Positions 34,066-41,513 of a DNA stretch of 64,000 bases are shown piece after piece (the stretch's first letter is position 1; each line of letters opens with the position of its first letter). The DNA is from CAZGKW01 sp964526295. Lineage in GTDB: Bacteria; Planctomycetota; Phycisphaerae; FEN-1346. Location: positions 102,600 to 166,599 of the forward strand of contig CAZGKW010000004.1 of NCBI GenBank assembly GCA_964526295.1, given 5' to 3'. The notes under the pieces are model-generated. The model had not been told where the DNA came from. It was given only the letters and a program-made list of their open reading frames with translations, and did no database searches. Made by a program: the position numbers and the translations under genes.

Positions 34066-34722
34066 ATGGACTACACGAAACGCTTTGACGACGTTGCCGA
34101 GGAACTCCGGCCCCTGGCCGAGGCCGTGGCCGCGGCGGAGACGCAACACGCCGCGATTAGGGACCGGCTGCAGAACGCCGAACGAGAGGTGGCCCGGCTC
34201 GACAAAGCCCTGGAGGCACACCGGCGGCGGGCCGTCTCGCAGCTCGGCGGCTCCAGCGACGCCTTTGCGAAGTTTCAGTCCCGGCTTCGCAGGCTGAGCC
34301 GCGAGCACGCGGTGGCCGCCGAGACTGTGGCGGCGCTGACGACGGACGTGGCGCCCCGGGCTGAGGGTGAGCTTGCGGCCGCCAGGGGCGAACTGGCGGC
34401 GGAGTTGAAGACGGTCGCGGGGGCCGCACACCGCGACGCCGAAACGGCCATCCACGAGCTGCTCTCCGAGGTCTTGGATATGCGCGACGACTACCTGGCC
34501 GCGGCCGAGGCCCTCTTCGCCTCGCATCCTTCAGCCTGGGGCTCCGGGGGCCGTCCGCGCGTGAAACCGGCCCGGCTCCCGCCGCTCGCGGTCCTGGAGC
34601 GGGCACGCCGGGGTGCTCAAGCCGGGCCAGACCCCGATAATCGGGGCCGACAGACCGCAGAATCTACGGACGGCGGCCCGGGCGACTCCCAGGCCGTCCC
34701 CGCCGAAAAGTCGGCTGATTGA
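34066..34722 (+). CDS. Coiled-coil element protein of unknown function
   Basis: 218 residues from ATG 34066, where AAGGAG precedes the start; an ATG at 34024 overlapping the previous stop would add 14 residues. Most of residues 10-160 is a heptad-rich Ala/Glu/Arg coiled coil (DRLQNAEREVARLDKALEAH; AAETVAALTTDV). A basic Pro-rich C-terminus ends in SAD. Coiled-coil proteins at this position in phages are often scaffolds, but no specific signature supports that here. Confidence 0.55.
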   Translation: MDYTKRFDDVAEELRPLAEAVAAAETQHAAIRDRLQNAEREVARLDKALEAHRRRAVSQLGGSSDAFAKFQSRLRRLSREHAVAAETVAALTTDVAPRAEGELAAARGELAAELKTVAGAAHRDAETAIHELLSEVLDMRDDYLAAAEALFASHPSAWGSGGRPRVKPARLPPLAVLERARRGAQAGPDPDNRGRQTAESTDGGPGDSQAVPAEKSAD

Positions 34723-34816
34723 CGCCTGAAACGCCGAAAAAGTGGGACCGGTGGCGCGCCTTGGCGCTTGCCCGCCGGTTGTGGATACTGGTGACCAACT
34801 TTGTGGAGGCAGAACA

Positions 34817-35002
34817 ATGACGCATCACGATGACCGCGTTATGTTGAAGCCCGCCGCGGCGGCGAAGTTTTTGGGCGTCGGGCCGGAGGGCCTGGCCGAG
34901 GCCGAGCGGGACGGCCTGCCGCGTATCACGGTAGGGCGTGCTGTCCGCTACCGGCGAAGCGACCTGGTGCGCTGGCTCGCCGCCAAGGCGGCCCGCGACT
35001 GA
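34817..35002 (+). CDS. Small excisionase-like HTH protein
   Basis: 61 residues from ATG 34817, with GTGGAGG upstream. VMLKPAAAAKFLGVGPEGLA...GLPRITVGRAVRYRRSDL is the HTH_17/excisionase fold, with the conserved wing (I.VGRAVRYR..DL..WL). It lies between the coiled-coil gene and the XRE regulator, close to the integrase. This position makes it the likeliest directionality factor for excision. Confidence 0.65.
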   Translation: MTHHDDRVMLKPAAAAKFLGVGPEGLAEAERDGLPRITVGRAVRYRRSDLVRWLAAKAARD

Positions 35003-35044
35003 GCGGGGCGGCCCGAGGTGCATCTTGTGCGGGCCGGTCGAATT

Positions 35045-35059
35045 GGGCTTGACAAGCCC
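35045..35059 (+). promoter_or_regulatory. Operator-like palindrome over the -35 box
   Basis: GGGCTTG-A-CAAGCCC is a perfect 7-bp inverted repeat whose centre overlaps TTGACA of the promoter. Binding there would block transcription of the XRE regulator and integrase genes, suggesting autoregulation by the XRE protein. Confidence 0.55.
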
Positions 35060-35077
35060 CAAGCCAGGGGGTAGGAT
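35049..35077 (+). promoter_or_regulatory. Promoter of the XRE regulator/integrase
   Basis: TTGACA (35049-35054), 17 bases, TAGGAT (35072-35077). Seven bases after the -10 lies the ATG at 35084, so the regulator mRNA would be leaderless. Confidence 0.7.
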
Positions 35078-35083
35078 GCCACT

Positions 35084-35281
35084 ATGAGCATATCGGACCA
35101 GTTGCGGCGGGCGATCCGGGCGACGGGCAAGAGCCGGTATTGGCTCTCGGGGGAGAGCGGCGTTGACCAAGCGACGCTCTCGCGGTTCGTGCGGGGCAAG
35201 GTGGGGCTGACGCTGGTCACCATAGACCGGCTGTGCCGCACCCTGGGCCTTGAGCTGCGGAAGAAACCGAAAGGCAGGTGA
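35084..35281 (+). CDS. XRE-family HTH regulator
   Basis: 65 residues. The protein is little more than one HTH_3 domain: LRRAIRATGKSRYWLSGESG, VDQATLSRFVRGKVGLTLVT, IDRLCRTLGLEL. Such phage-type regulators dimerise on palindromic operators. One (GGGCTTGACAAGCCC) overlaps the gene's own promoter. The integrase GTG follows four bases after its stop, so it is cotranscribed with int and probably controls the switch between integration and excision. Confidence 0.78.
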   Translation: MSISDQLRRAIRATGKSRYWLSGESGVDQATLSRFVRGKVGLTLVTIDRLCRTLGLELRKKPKGR

Positions 35282-35284
35282 CAC

Positions 35285-36568
35285 GTGGCGAGCATCGGAA
35301 ACGACTCCGGCGGGCGGAAACGAATCCTTTTCGTGGCGGGCGACGGCAAGCGCCGGACGGTTCGGCTGGGCCGGGCCAGTCGGCGGCAGGCCGAGACGGT
35401 GCGGGGACACGTGGAGAACCTTGTAGCGGCCGTCCTGTCGCGGCAAGCGCCGCCCGATGAAACGAGCCGCTGGGGGGCGGCCCTGCCCGACCTCTTGCGG
35501 AAGCGGGTTGAGGCCGTCGGGCTGCTGGAACCTCCTGAACCCGAGCCGGACGCCGGGCCGACCCTGGGGGCCTTCCTGGGCGAGTACCTGGCGGGGCGGA
35601 CGGACATCAAGCGGAGCACGCGGCTCGTCCTGGGCCATACGGCGCGGTGCCTCCAGGGGTTCTTCGGGCCGGACAAGGGCCTCGCGGACATCACGGAGGC
35701 GGACGCGGACGCCTGGGCGGCCTGGCTGAAAGGCACTGAGGGCCTGGCCCCGAACACCGTCCGGCGGCGGTCGGGCATCGCCAAGCAATTCTTCCGGGCG
35801 GCGGTGAGGGCGCGAGTCCTGGACCGGAACCCCTTCACGGACCTCAAGTCGAGTGTCCGCGAGAGCCGGGGGCGGGACCGCTTCATCGGCCGCGACGTGA
35901 CGCAAAAGGTGATCGACGCCTGCCCCGACGCCGAGTGGCGGCTGATCGTCGCCTTGTGCCGATACGGGGGGCTGCGGTGTCCGTCGGAAGTGTTGCGGCT
36001 GACCTGGGCCGACGTGCATTGGGCACAGAACCGTTTCACGGTCCATAGCTCCAAGACCGAACACCACGAGGGCAAGGGGACGCGGGACGTTCCCCTGTTT
36101 CCCGAGCTCGTGCCGTACCTGCGCGACGTGTTCGAGGGGGCCGAGCCGGGGACGGAGCACGTCGTCACCCGGTATGACGCGGCCACGTGTGAGAACCTGC
36201 GGACACAGTTTCACCGGATCATCTGCAAGGCGGCGGTTGAGCCCTGGCCGAAGCTGTTCCAGAACCTTCGCTCGACCCGCGAGACGGAACTCGCCGAGAC
36301 GTTCCCCTTGCACGTCGTCTGCAAGTGGATCGGGAACTCTCGCCTTGTCGCCAAGAAGCACTACCTCCAGGTGACGGACGAGCACTTCCAAAAAGCGGCA
36401 CGAAATCCGGCACAGTACCTGTTGGTACAGGGCTTTCCGGGCCGGGAAGGCGGCCGGGCCGAAAGGGGGGAAACGCCGGTTTTACCGCCGCATACCGCCG
36501 TATACCGCGAGGAACATATCAACATACTGGGCGATACAGGACTCGAACCTGTGACCTCGCGGGTGTGA
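35285..36568 (+). CDS. int: Tyrosine-type site-specific recombinase (integrase)
   Basis: 427 residues from GTG 35285, with AAAGGCAGGTG upstream. A SAM-like core-binding domain (about 95-190, TLGAFLGEYLAGRTDIKRST) precedes the catalytic domain. Box I has the first Arg in GLRCPSEVL; the box II Arg is in FQNLRSTRETELAE, in place of the usual HxLRHT; then WIGNSRLVAKKHYLQV provides the C-terminal His/Tyr. This NLR/TRETE form is common in planctomycete integrases. The last residues (ILGDTGLEPVTSRV) are encoded by the att core and the tRNA-Val 3' part on the other strand. The normal C-terminus is thus replaced on integration. It recombines the 29-bp core. Confidence 0.9.
   Translation: MASIGNDSGGRKRILFVAGDGKRRTVRLGRASRRQAETVRGHVENLVAAVLSRQAPPDETSRWGAALPDLLRKRVEAVGLLEPPEPEPDAGPTLGAFLGEYLAGRTDIKRSTRLVLGHTARCLQGFFGPDKGLADITEADADAWAAWLKGTEGLAPNTVRRRSGIAKQFFRAAVRARVLDRNPFTDLKSSVRESRGRDRFIGRDVTQKVIDACPDAEWRLIVALCRYGGLRCPSEVLRLTWADVHWAQNRFTVHSSKTEHHEGKGTRDVPLFPELVPYLRDVFEGAEPGTEHVVTRYDAATCENLRTQFHRIICKAAVEPWPKLFQNLRSTRETELAETFPLHVVCKWIGNSRLVAKKHYLQVTDEHFQKAARNPAQYLLVQGFPGREGGRAERGETPVLPPHTAVYREEHINILGDTGLEPVTSRV
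36521..36549 (+). repeat. attR core (direct repeat), inside tRNA-Val
   Basis: Identical to 29172-29200. Bases 36528-36549 are the last 22 bases of the tRNA-Val(CAC) gene (acceptor strand and T arm), the usual target of tyrosine integrases. Seven bases extend beyond the tRNA. Confidence 0.9.
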
Positions 36569-36601
36569 TCCGCGCGCTCTAGCCAACTGAGCTAATCGCC
36601 C
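36528..36601 (-). tRNA. tRNA-Val (CAC)
   Basis: Read on minus from 36601: acceptor GGGCGAT pairs with ATCGCCC, D stem GCTC/GAGC, anticodon stem CGCGG/CCGCG with loop ATCACAC (anticodon CAC, positions 34-36), T stem ACAGG/CCTGT with loop TTCGAGT, and discriminator A. 74 nt, no encoded CCA. Anticodon CAC reads GUG (valine). It is intact because the element brought an identical 3' end. The integrase gene overlaps its 3' half on the opposite strand. Confidence 0.93.
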
Positions 36602-36867
36602 ACAACCGACCTCGGGACGCCCAATGTGGCCGGTGCCACACCCACGCCCCACGCTCGTGAGCACGAACCTCCGTGCCGCCAGAACCGCACGCCCGACCCG
36701 ATCAGACGAACGTGCCGCCCGGCCGCGCCCCGCGAACGACTATATACCCGCGCGGGGGGCCCGTTTCAACCCGAAACGCCTCGCCCGGCTGCCGTCGTGC
36801 CGCCCCGACGGGCCCCGCCGGTCCGTCCGGCGCCGCTTCCATCCGCCGGGCGGCACCGCCCCGCGCA

Positions 36868-38274
36868 TCACTCGGCCGCGGCCAGCTCCGCCTCCGCCTT
36901 CCGCCGGAACGCCTCCACCCGCCGGCCGACCTTCTCGGCGCCGCTCGCGCTGACGTGGTCGATGTTCTCGAAGTCGGCGTCCACCAGGCCGTTGTCGCCC
37001 ATGTTGTTGAGGTCGTAGAAGAAAAAATGTTTCGGGTATCGCCGCTCGAGCGCCCGCATCCGGGCGACCTGGTCGCGGTAGGCGGCCGCGTCGACGCCCG
37101 TCTTGTCCTTCACCCTCTGCCGGGCCGACTCCGGGTGGACCGGCGTCGTGTAGACGAGGAGCTTGACGTTGCGGGCGGCGAGCGTCTCGACGATCGACTC
37201 GAAGATCGCCCACCGCTCGGGTACAAAGGCGTACGCCCCGAGGTGCTTCTGGGCCTTCAGGACCTCGCCCCGGGGATTGAACCGGTGCCGGTCGGGGGCC
37301 AGGTAGATCCATCCCCAGGGCCGCCACTCCCAGACCCGCATGAACCGGGGAGAGCGGGCGACCTCCTCCACCGTCACCGGCCCGCCCTCGCGGGGCTTCC
37401 AGACCTCGTCCGCGTGCTCGCGGTCGTACTTGAAGCCCGCGCTCCCGGCGAACTGTCCGGCCTTGACGCCGTGCTCGGTCCAGGCACCGCTGACGAACCG
37501 CGGGTTCCACGTCAGGACCACCCACTCCAGCCGCGGCAGGCGCACCAGGTAACGATCGACCAGCAGCTTCTGAAACGGCAGGCCCGACCGCTGCTGGCAC
37601 ATCGAGATAGCCACGGGCGTACGGCCGTTCTCCGGCTGCATGAAAAGCGGCGTCTTGTTCGCGAACCACGCCTGACAGTCGCCCAGCGCCACCAGCCGCA
37701 CCTGGTCCTTCAGGTGGAAAAAGAGCGGCATCATCTCCGAGAGGTCCACGCCGTAACCCCACCGGGCCCGCTCCTCGGGAGGCAGGTCGAGCTTCTGCCC
37801 CAGGTCGTGGAACCGCGGCAGGTCGCCCCGCGCCCCCTCCAGGGCGCCCGCCGGCCGACGGACGTAGACCGTCTGGAGCGCGTCCTCGACCTCCTCGAAC
37901 GGGCAGAGCTTGAGGCGCATCCGCTTGCCGGGGCGGTGCCGGGCGACCCGCTGCTCGATGTTCCGCCACAAGCCCCAATGAGTTACGTAGATCTCTTTCC
38001 CTTCCAGGCCGGCCCGCTTCGTCTTGAGGACGCGGTAGCGGTAGACCACCAGGGCCTCGGTGTAGGGGCTGACCTCGGCGGGCGTCGGCGTGGGGACCGT
38101 CTCGACCAGCTCGGCCTGCACGTGCACCGCCGCCCGTCGCCCCGGGCGGCCGAGGGGACCGGCGTCGGGCCCCGCGTCCCCCGCCGCGGCGGTCCCACTC
38201 GCCAGGCCCGCCGCAACGACGCCGGCCGCCGCGAGCGCCCGCGCAATCGTAACCGGCTTGAAACGTGCGATCAT
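36868..38274 (-). CDS. SGNH/GDSL-hydrolase-like secreted protein
   Basis: 468 residues from ATG 38274, where a signal peptide starts (ARALAAAGVVAAGLASG); ATG 38279 is out of frame. The first third is a domain with WGLWRNIEQRV. The SGNH block I reads ALGDCQA, with Cys200 where the catalytic Ser is expected. The terminal block V reads NIDHVSASGAEKV (His440). Between them lie W-rich segments (LEWVVLTWNPRF) and a KLLVYTTPVHPESA strand. Related planctomycete proteins are annotated as SGNH-fold, possibly glycan-deacylating. Because of the Cys, catalytic ability is uncertain. The PLD-like gene lies ten bases upstream. Confidence 0.68.
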   Translation of the reverse strand: MIARFKPVTIARALAAAGVVAAGLASGTAAAGDAGPDAGPLGRPGRRAAVHVQAELVETVPTPTPAEVSPYTEALVVYRYRVLKTKRAGLEGKEIYVTHWGLWRNIEQRVARHRPGKRMRLKLCPFEEVEDALQTVYVRRPAGALEGARGDLPRFHDLGQKLDLPPEERARWGYGVDLSEMMPLFFHLKDQVRLVALGDCQAWFANKTPLFMQPENGRTPVAISMCQQRSGLPFQKLLVDRYLVRLPRLEWVVLTWNPRFVSGAWTEHGVKAGQFAGSAGFKYDREHADEVWKPREGGPVTVEEVARSPRFMRVWEWRPWGWIYLAPDRHRFNPRGEVLKAQKHLGAYAFVPERWAIFESIVETLAARNVKLLVYTTPVHPESARQRVKDKTGVDAAAYRDQVARMRALERRYPKHFFFYDLNNMGDNGLVDADFENIDHVSASGAEKVGRRVEAFRRKAEAELAAAE

Positions 38275-38284
38275 CGCATGACCT

Positions 38285-38812
38285 CTATTCGTCCCATGGC
38301 TGCTCGAGCGGCTCGGGGCAATGTGCCCGCCGGCCGCAGTCGGGACACGTCGCCCCCGACCAGACCGCCTCAAACAGGTCCGCCACCCGGTCGACCAGCT
38401 CCGCATCGTCGGAAAGAAGCCCGACCTCGAAGTTGCGTCGGCGGTCACTCTTGGCCCCCAGGCCCGCCCCGGTCAGGTTCGCACTGCCGAGGTACAACCG
38501 CTGGCCGTCGATGACGGCGGCCTTGAAGTGCGTCCGGGGACAGCGCCGCATCTCGAACGCGTGCGGGCGGACCCCTTTGAGCTCCTCCAGGAACGGCCCC
38601 GAGGGGACGCCGCTGTGAAGCACCCGGACCTCGACGCCCCGCTCGCCCAACCGCGCGAGCAACCGGACGATGCTCTCGGCGGAACCGTCCGGCCGGACGA
38701 TGCGGGCCGCCTTCAGGTTGGCCGTGGCAATGAGCAAACTGTCCCGCGCCGCCGGGACCTCCTCCAGGAGCACCCGCCGATAGGCCTCGCGGCCGATGAG
38801 GTAGTCGGCCAT
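38285..38812 (-). CDS. Phospholipase D-like domain protein
   Basis: 175 residues from ATG 38812, with GGGAGGG upstream. One HKD-type motif is visible: THFKAAVIDGQRLYLGSANL, with the H.K...D......GS.N spacing of the PLD superfamily. Only one HKD is present, so the protein would act as a dimer, as in Nuc-type nucleases. The C-terminus carries two Cys pairs (CPDCGRRAHCPEP) that may bind zinc. Members hydrolyse phosphodiester bonds in lipids or nucleic acids. No signal peptide, hence cytosolic. It probably forms a small operon with the SGNH-like gene downstream. Confidence 0.78.
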   Translation of the reverse strand: MADYLIGREAYRRVLLEEVPAARDSLLIATANLKAARIVRPDGSAESIVRLLARLGERGVEVRVLHSGVPSGPFLEELKGVRPHAFEMRRCPRTHFKAAVIDGQRLYLGSANLTGAGLGAKSDRRRNFEVGLLSDDAELVDRVADLFEAVWSGATCPDCGRRAHCPEPLEQPWDE

Positions 38813-38892
38813 TCGTCCCTCCCCGCCCTCGAGACCGGCAACTGCCTTCCACAGACCACGCAGAACACGACTGCAACAGAGCAAACAGCCTT

Positions 38893-39065
38893 CCGCAGAT
38901 TACGCAGATTACGCAGATTACGCAGCTAAAAACGACAAAAAGGAACGGAAGAACGGAAGAAACCGGGCACAACCGAAGGGCTACGACCCGGGAAACCTCC
39001 TTATGCTCTTTCCCTTCTGCCTCCTTTCGCTGTCATCTACGCAATCCGCGTAATCTGCGGAAATC
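38893..39065. repeat. Dispersed CAGATTACG repeats
   Basis: CGCAGATTA is repeated in tandem at 38895-38925, and a related inverted segment (TAATCTGCGG) lies at 39050-39061. The 262-base gap holds no gene. Such repeats are frequent in planctomycete and verrucomicrobial intergenic DNA. Confidence 0.5.
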
Positions 39066-39074
39066 CGCCGCCGT

Positions 39075-39767
39075 TCACCCGAGGTGCCGCCTGAACCAGT
39101 CGCGGGCCAGGCGGGCCACCTCCTCCAGCGTCCCCGGCTCCTCAAACAGGTGCGACGCCCCCTCGACCACCTCGATCTCGTGCTCGCACCGCAGGTGCCC
39201 GGCCGCATCCCGGTTCATCCCCAGCACCGTCGGGTCGTTCCCCCCCACGATCAGGAGCGTGGGGGCTTTGACGTCCGGCAGCGAATCCGCCGCCAGGTCC
39301 GGCCGGCCCCCGCGAGAGACCACCGCCCGGACCGCCTCCGGCCGGCGGGCCGCCGCAATCAGGGCGGCCGCACTCCCGGTGCTCGCCCCGAAAAGGCCCA
39401 GCGGCAGGCCCTGCCCCGGGCCCGTCGAAGGACCACCTCCCTCGTCCTGCTCGCCCAGCCAGTCGGCCGCCCCGACGAGGCGGTCGGCCAGCAGGGCGAT
39501 GTTGAACCGCAGCTCGCGGGTCCGCCGGTCGATCTCGTCCTCCTCGGCCGTCAGCAGGTCGAAAAGGAGCGTCGCCAAGCCGCCCTTCTGTAACTCCGCC
39601 GCCACGAACCGGTTCCGCGGACTATGCCGGCTGCTCCCGCTGCCGTGGGCGAACGCCACCACGCCCGTCGCCCCTGGCGGCACGGCCAGGTCCCCCTCGA
39701 GGTCCACGTCCCCGGCCCGGACCGTGACGGTCCGCCCGGCGTCCTCGCCTCTCGCCGCTCGACCCAT
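39075..39767 (-). CDS. Alpha/beta hydrolase, dienelactone-hydrolase-like
   Basis: 230 residues from ATG 39767 with GGAGGGA upstream. The nucleophile elbow is LFGASTGSA, the oxyanion region VVAFAHGSGSSRHS, the acid lies in LIVGGNDPTV and the catalytic His in GASHLFEEPG. The pattern matches the dienelactone hydrolase-like family (DLH/YdeN-type), cytosolic enzymes for esters of unknown nature. It lies upstream of the PLD gene on the same strand but is separated by about 260 bases of repeats. Confidence 0.85.
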   Translation of the reverse strand: MGRAARGEDAGRTVTVRAGDVDLEGDLAVPPGATGVVAFAHGSGSSRHSPRNRFVAAELQKGGLATLLFDLLTAEEDEIDRRTRELRFNIALLADRLVGAADWLGEQDEGGGPSTGPGQGLPLGLFGASTGSAAALIAAARRPEAVRAVVSRGGRPDLAADSLPDVKAPTLLIVGGNDPTVLGMNRDAAGHLRCEHEIEVVEGASHLFEEPGTLEEVARLARDWFRRHLG

Positions 39768-39822
39768 GGTTCCCTCCGCCGGCCTCGCCGGCTCACTCCG
39801 CGCGGCCCGCTCCCCATCAACC

Positions 39823-39851
39823 AGTGTGTAAGCAGGGCGACCGGCAATCAA
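39823..39851 (-). promoter_or_regulatory. Possible promoter of the alpha/beta hydrolase gene
   Basis: Minus-strand TTGATT (39851-39846) and CACACT (39828-39823) with 17 bases between; the alternative -10 TACACA overlaps two bases upstream. It is about 55 bases ahead of the ATG. The rest of the 242-base gap (39768-40009) holds an AG-rich stretch similar to 54430-54490. Confidence 0.35.
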
Positions 39852-40009
39852 CGGGGAACCGAATCGGCGGCCGCCCAAGGAAACCGCGAACCGAAGAACC
39901 ACAGAGCAAGGAGCGGAGAAGGAAGAAGGGAACGGCAAGCGGCGAACGTTCATCGTCCAACAGCCAACGCCACCGCCCAACGCCGCAGGGCCGGCTCGGC
40001 CCAATCGGC

Positions 40010-41242
40010 CTACAGGACGAGCTGGAGGACGTTCAGGAGGACCGAGATAGCCAGCAGAACCATCAGGACGATCGTCAGCAGATTGACCGCGAAGGGCCCA
40101 GGCGGCGCGGTCTCCGGGCCGGACGGCTCCAGCTCCTGGCCCTCGGCCAGGCCTTCCATGAGCTGGTCTTGCATGCCGACCTTCTCCCGGGCGATCCGGG
40201 GCGGCTCGCCCTGCTGGACGGCCCGCAGGTCCACGAGCAGGTCCTCGGTGGCGCGGTACCGGTCGGCGGGCCGCTTGCTCATCATGACCTCGACCACCTC
40301 GCTCACCCCCGCCGACAGGGCCGGGTTGACGTGGTCGGGCGGCGTCAGGGTGCCCGTGACGTGCTTCCGCATGACGTCCTGCGGGGTGGGGGCGGTGTAG
40401 GGCGGCCGGCCGGTGAGCATCTCGTAGAAGGTCGCCCCGAGCGAGTAGATGTCGGCCCGGAAATCGATCCGCGGGTCGCCCCGGACCTGCTCCGGCGAGA
40501 TGTAGTACGGCGTGCCGTAGGCCTTGCCGGCCTCCTCCAGGGCGGCCGTGACGTCGGCGGCCTGGCGCGCCAGGCCCATGTCGGCCAGCTTCGCCACGCC
40601 GTCGGCGGTCAGCATGATGTTCTTCGGCTTGACGTCGCGGTGGATGAACCCGCGCGAGTGGGCGTGGGCCAGGGCCTCGGCGATCTGGACGACGATGCCC
40701 AGGGCCTCCTGCTCGCCCAGGGGTCCGCCGCGGTCCTTCAGGACGTCGGCCACGGTCGGCCCGTCGACATACTCCTGGATGAAGTAGCAATAGCCCTCGG
40801 CCTCGCCGGCGTCGATGGCCTGGACGATGTTGTTGTGCGAAAGCTGGGCGGCGCTCTTGGCCTCCTGGATGAACCGTTTGCGGTTCTCCGGGTCGCGGGC
40901 GACGGCCGAGAGGAGGACCTTGACGGCCACGATGCGGTCGACGCTCTTCTGGCGGCCCTTGTAGACGACGGCCTGGCTGCCGCGGCCGATCCGCTCGAGG
41001 ATCTCGACGCCCGGCACCTGGATCGACGGGGCGACGGTCTCTTCCTTGAGGGACGCGAGGACCCGCTTGGCCTGGTTGACGGTGATGGCGCCGGTTTTTA
41101 CGAGGGCCTGCGGCAGGACCATCTCGCGGCCCTCGGCCCGGGCCTTTTGGAGGGCCTCGCGTGCGGCCTGGGTCTCGGCCTCGGTGGCGAGGCCGCGGTC
41201 GAGGACATATCGCTCGAACCGGGTTTCGGAGGATGAGGGCAT
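40010..41242 (-). CDS. Serine/threonine protein kinase, membrane-anchored
   Basis: 410 residues from ATG 41242, where the conserved N-terminal part begins. An N-terminal 70-residue helical region (RFERYVLDRGLATEAETQAA) resembles the leader of planctomycete Pkn proteins. The kinase domain follows with glycine loop IGRGSQAVVYKG, VAIK-type lysine VAVKVL, catalytic loop HRDVKPKN, the activation start DMG (not DFG) and YISPEQ. One transmembrane helix (LLTIVLMVLLAISVLLNVLQL) lies at the very C-terminus, so no extracellular sensor domain is present. Longer in-frame starts run through an intergenic repeat and were rejected. Confidence 0.92.
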   Translation of the reverse strand: MPSSSETRFERYVLDRGLATEAETQAAREALQKARAEGREMVLPQALVKTGAITVNQAKRVLASLKEETVAPSIQVPGVEILERIGRGSQAVVYKGRQKSVDRIVAVKVLLSAVARDPENRKRFIQEAKSAAQLSHNNIVQAIDAGEAEGYCYFIQEYVDGPTVADVLKDRGGPLGEQEALGIVVQIAEALAHAHSRGFIHRDVKPKNIMLTADGVAKLADMGLARQAADVTAALEEAGKAYGTPYYISPEQVRGDPRIDFRADIYSLGATFYEMLTGRPPYTAPTPQDVMRKHVTGTLTPPDHVNPALSAGVSEVVEVMMSKRPADRYRATEDLLVDLRAVQQGEPPRIAREKVGMQDQLMEGLAEGQELEPSGPETAPPGPFAVNLLTIVLMVLLAISVLLNVLQLVL

Positions 41243-41275
41243 CGTGCCTGCGAGACTGAAGGCAGTGCATAACTC

Positions 41276-41370
41276 CCTCTCCCTCGACGGGAGAGGGGCG
41301 GGGCGAGGGTGCGTCGTCCTGCCATCCCCCTCACCCTTACCCTCTCCCACCAGGGGGAGAGGGCACCGCA
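41276..41370. repeat. Dispersed GC-rich intergenic palindrome (copy 2)
   Basis: Two hairpins, CTCTCCC-tcgac-GGGAGAG and CCCTCTCCC-accag-GGGGAGAGGG, separated by a CCCCTCACCCT tag. Same family as 24040-24115 and 50950-51041. The rest of the 271-base gap (41243-41513) holds nothing recognisable. Confidence 0.55.
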
Positions 41371-41513
41371 GAGGCCTTCCGGCCACCGGCGGAACGATTT
41401 CGGAACTATCGGCCGGGCAGGGGGAGAAGTCAAAGAAAATCGGGGGGATGGGGGCTGCATCCGGCTGGGATGGACCTGTCCGAGCGCCGGTTGGCCGGAC
41501 ACGCCCCACGCGG

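Larger units (their letters stand above)
29172..36549. mobile_element. Integrated satellite-like element at tRNA-Val(CAC)
   Basis: The element is bounded by a 29-bp perfect direct repeat (29172-29200 and 36521-36549). The right copy covers the 3' end of an intact tRNA-Val. It carries a tyrosine integrase next to the tRNA, an XRE regulator, three excisionase/HTH-like genes, a replication initiator-like gene with internal iterons, a ParB-motif gene, a terminase-small-subunit-like gene and three genes of unknown function, all on plus. No structural phage genes are present. Gene content recalls phage-inducible islands, but 7.4 kb is short for them, and the satellite label is an inference. Confidence 0.85.
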
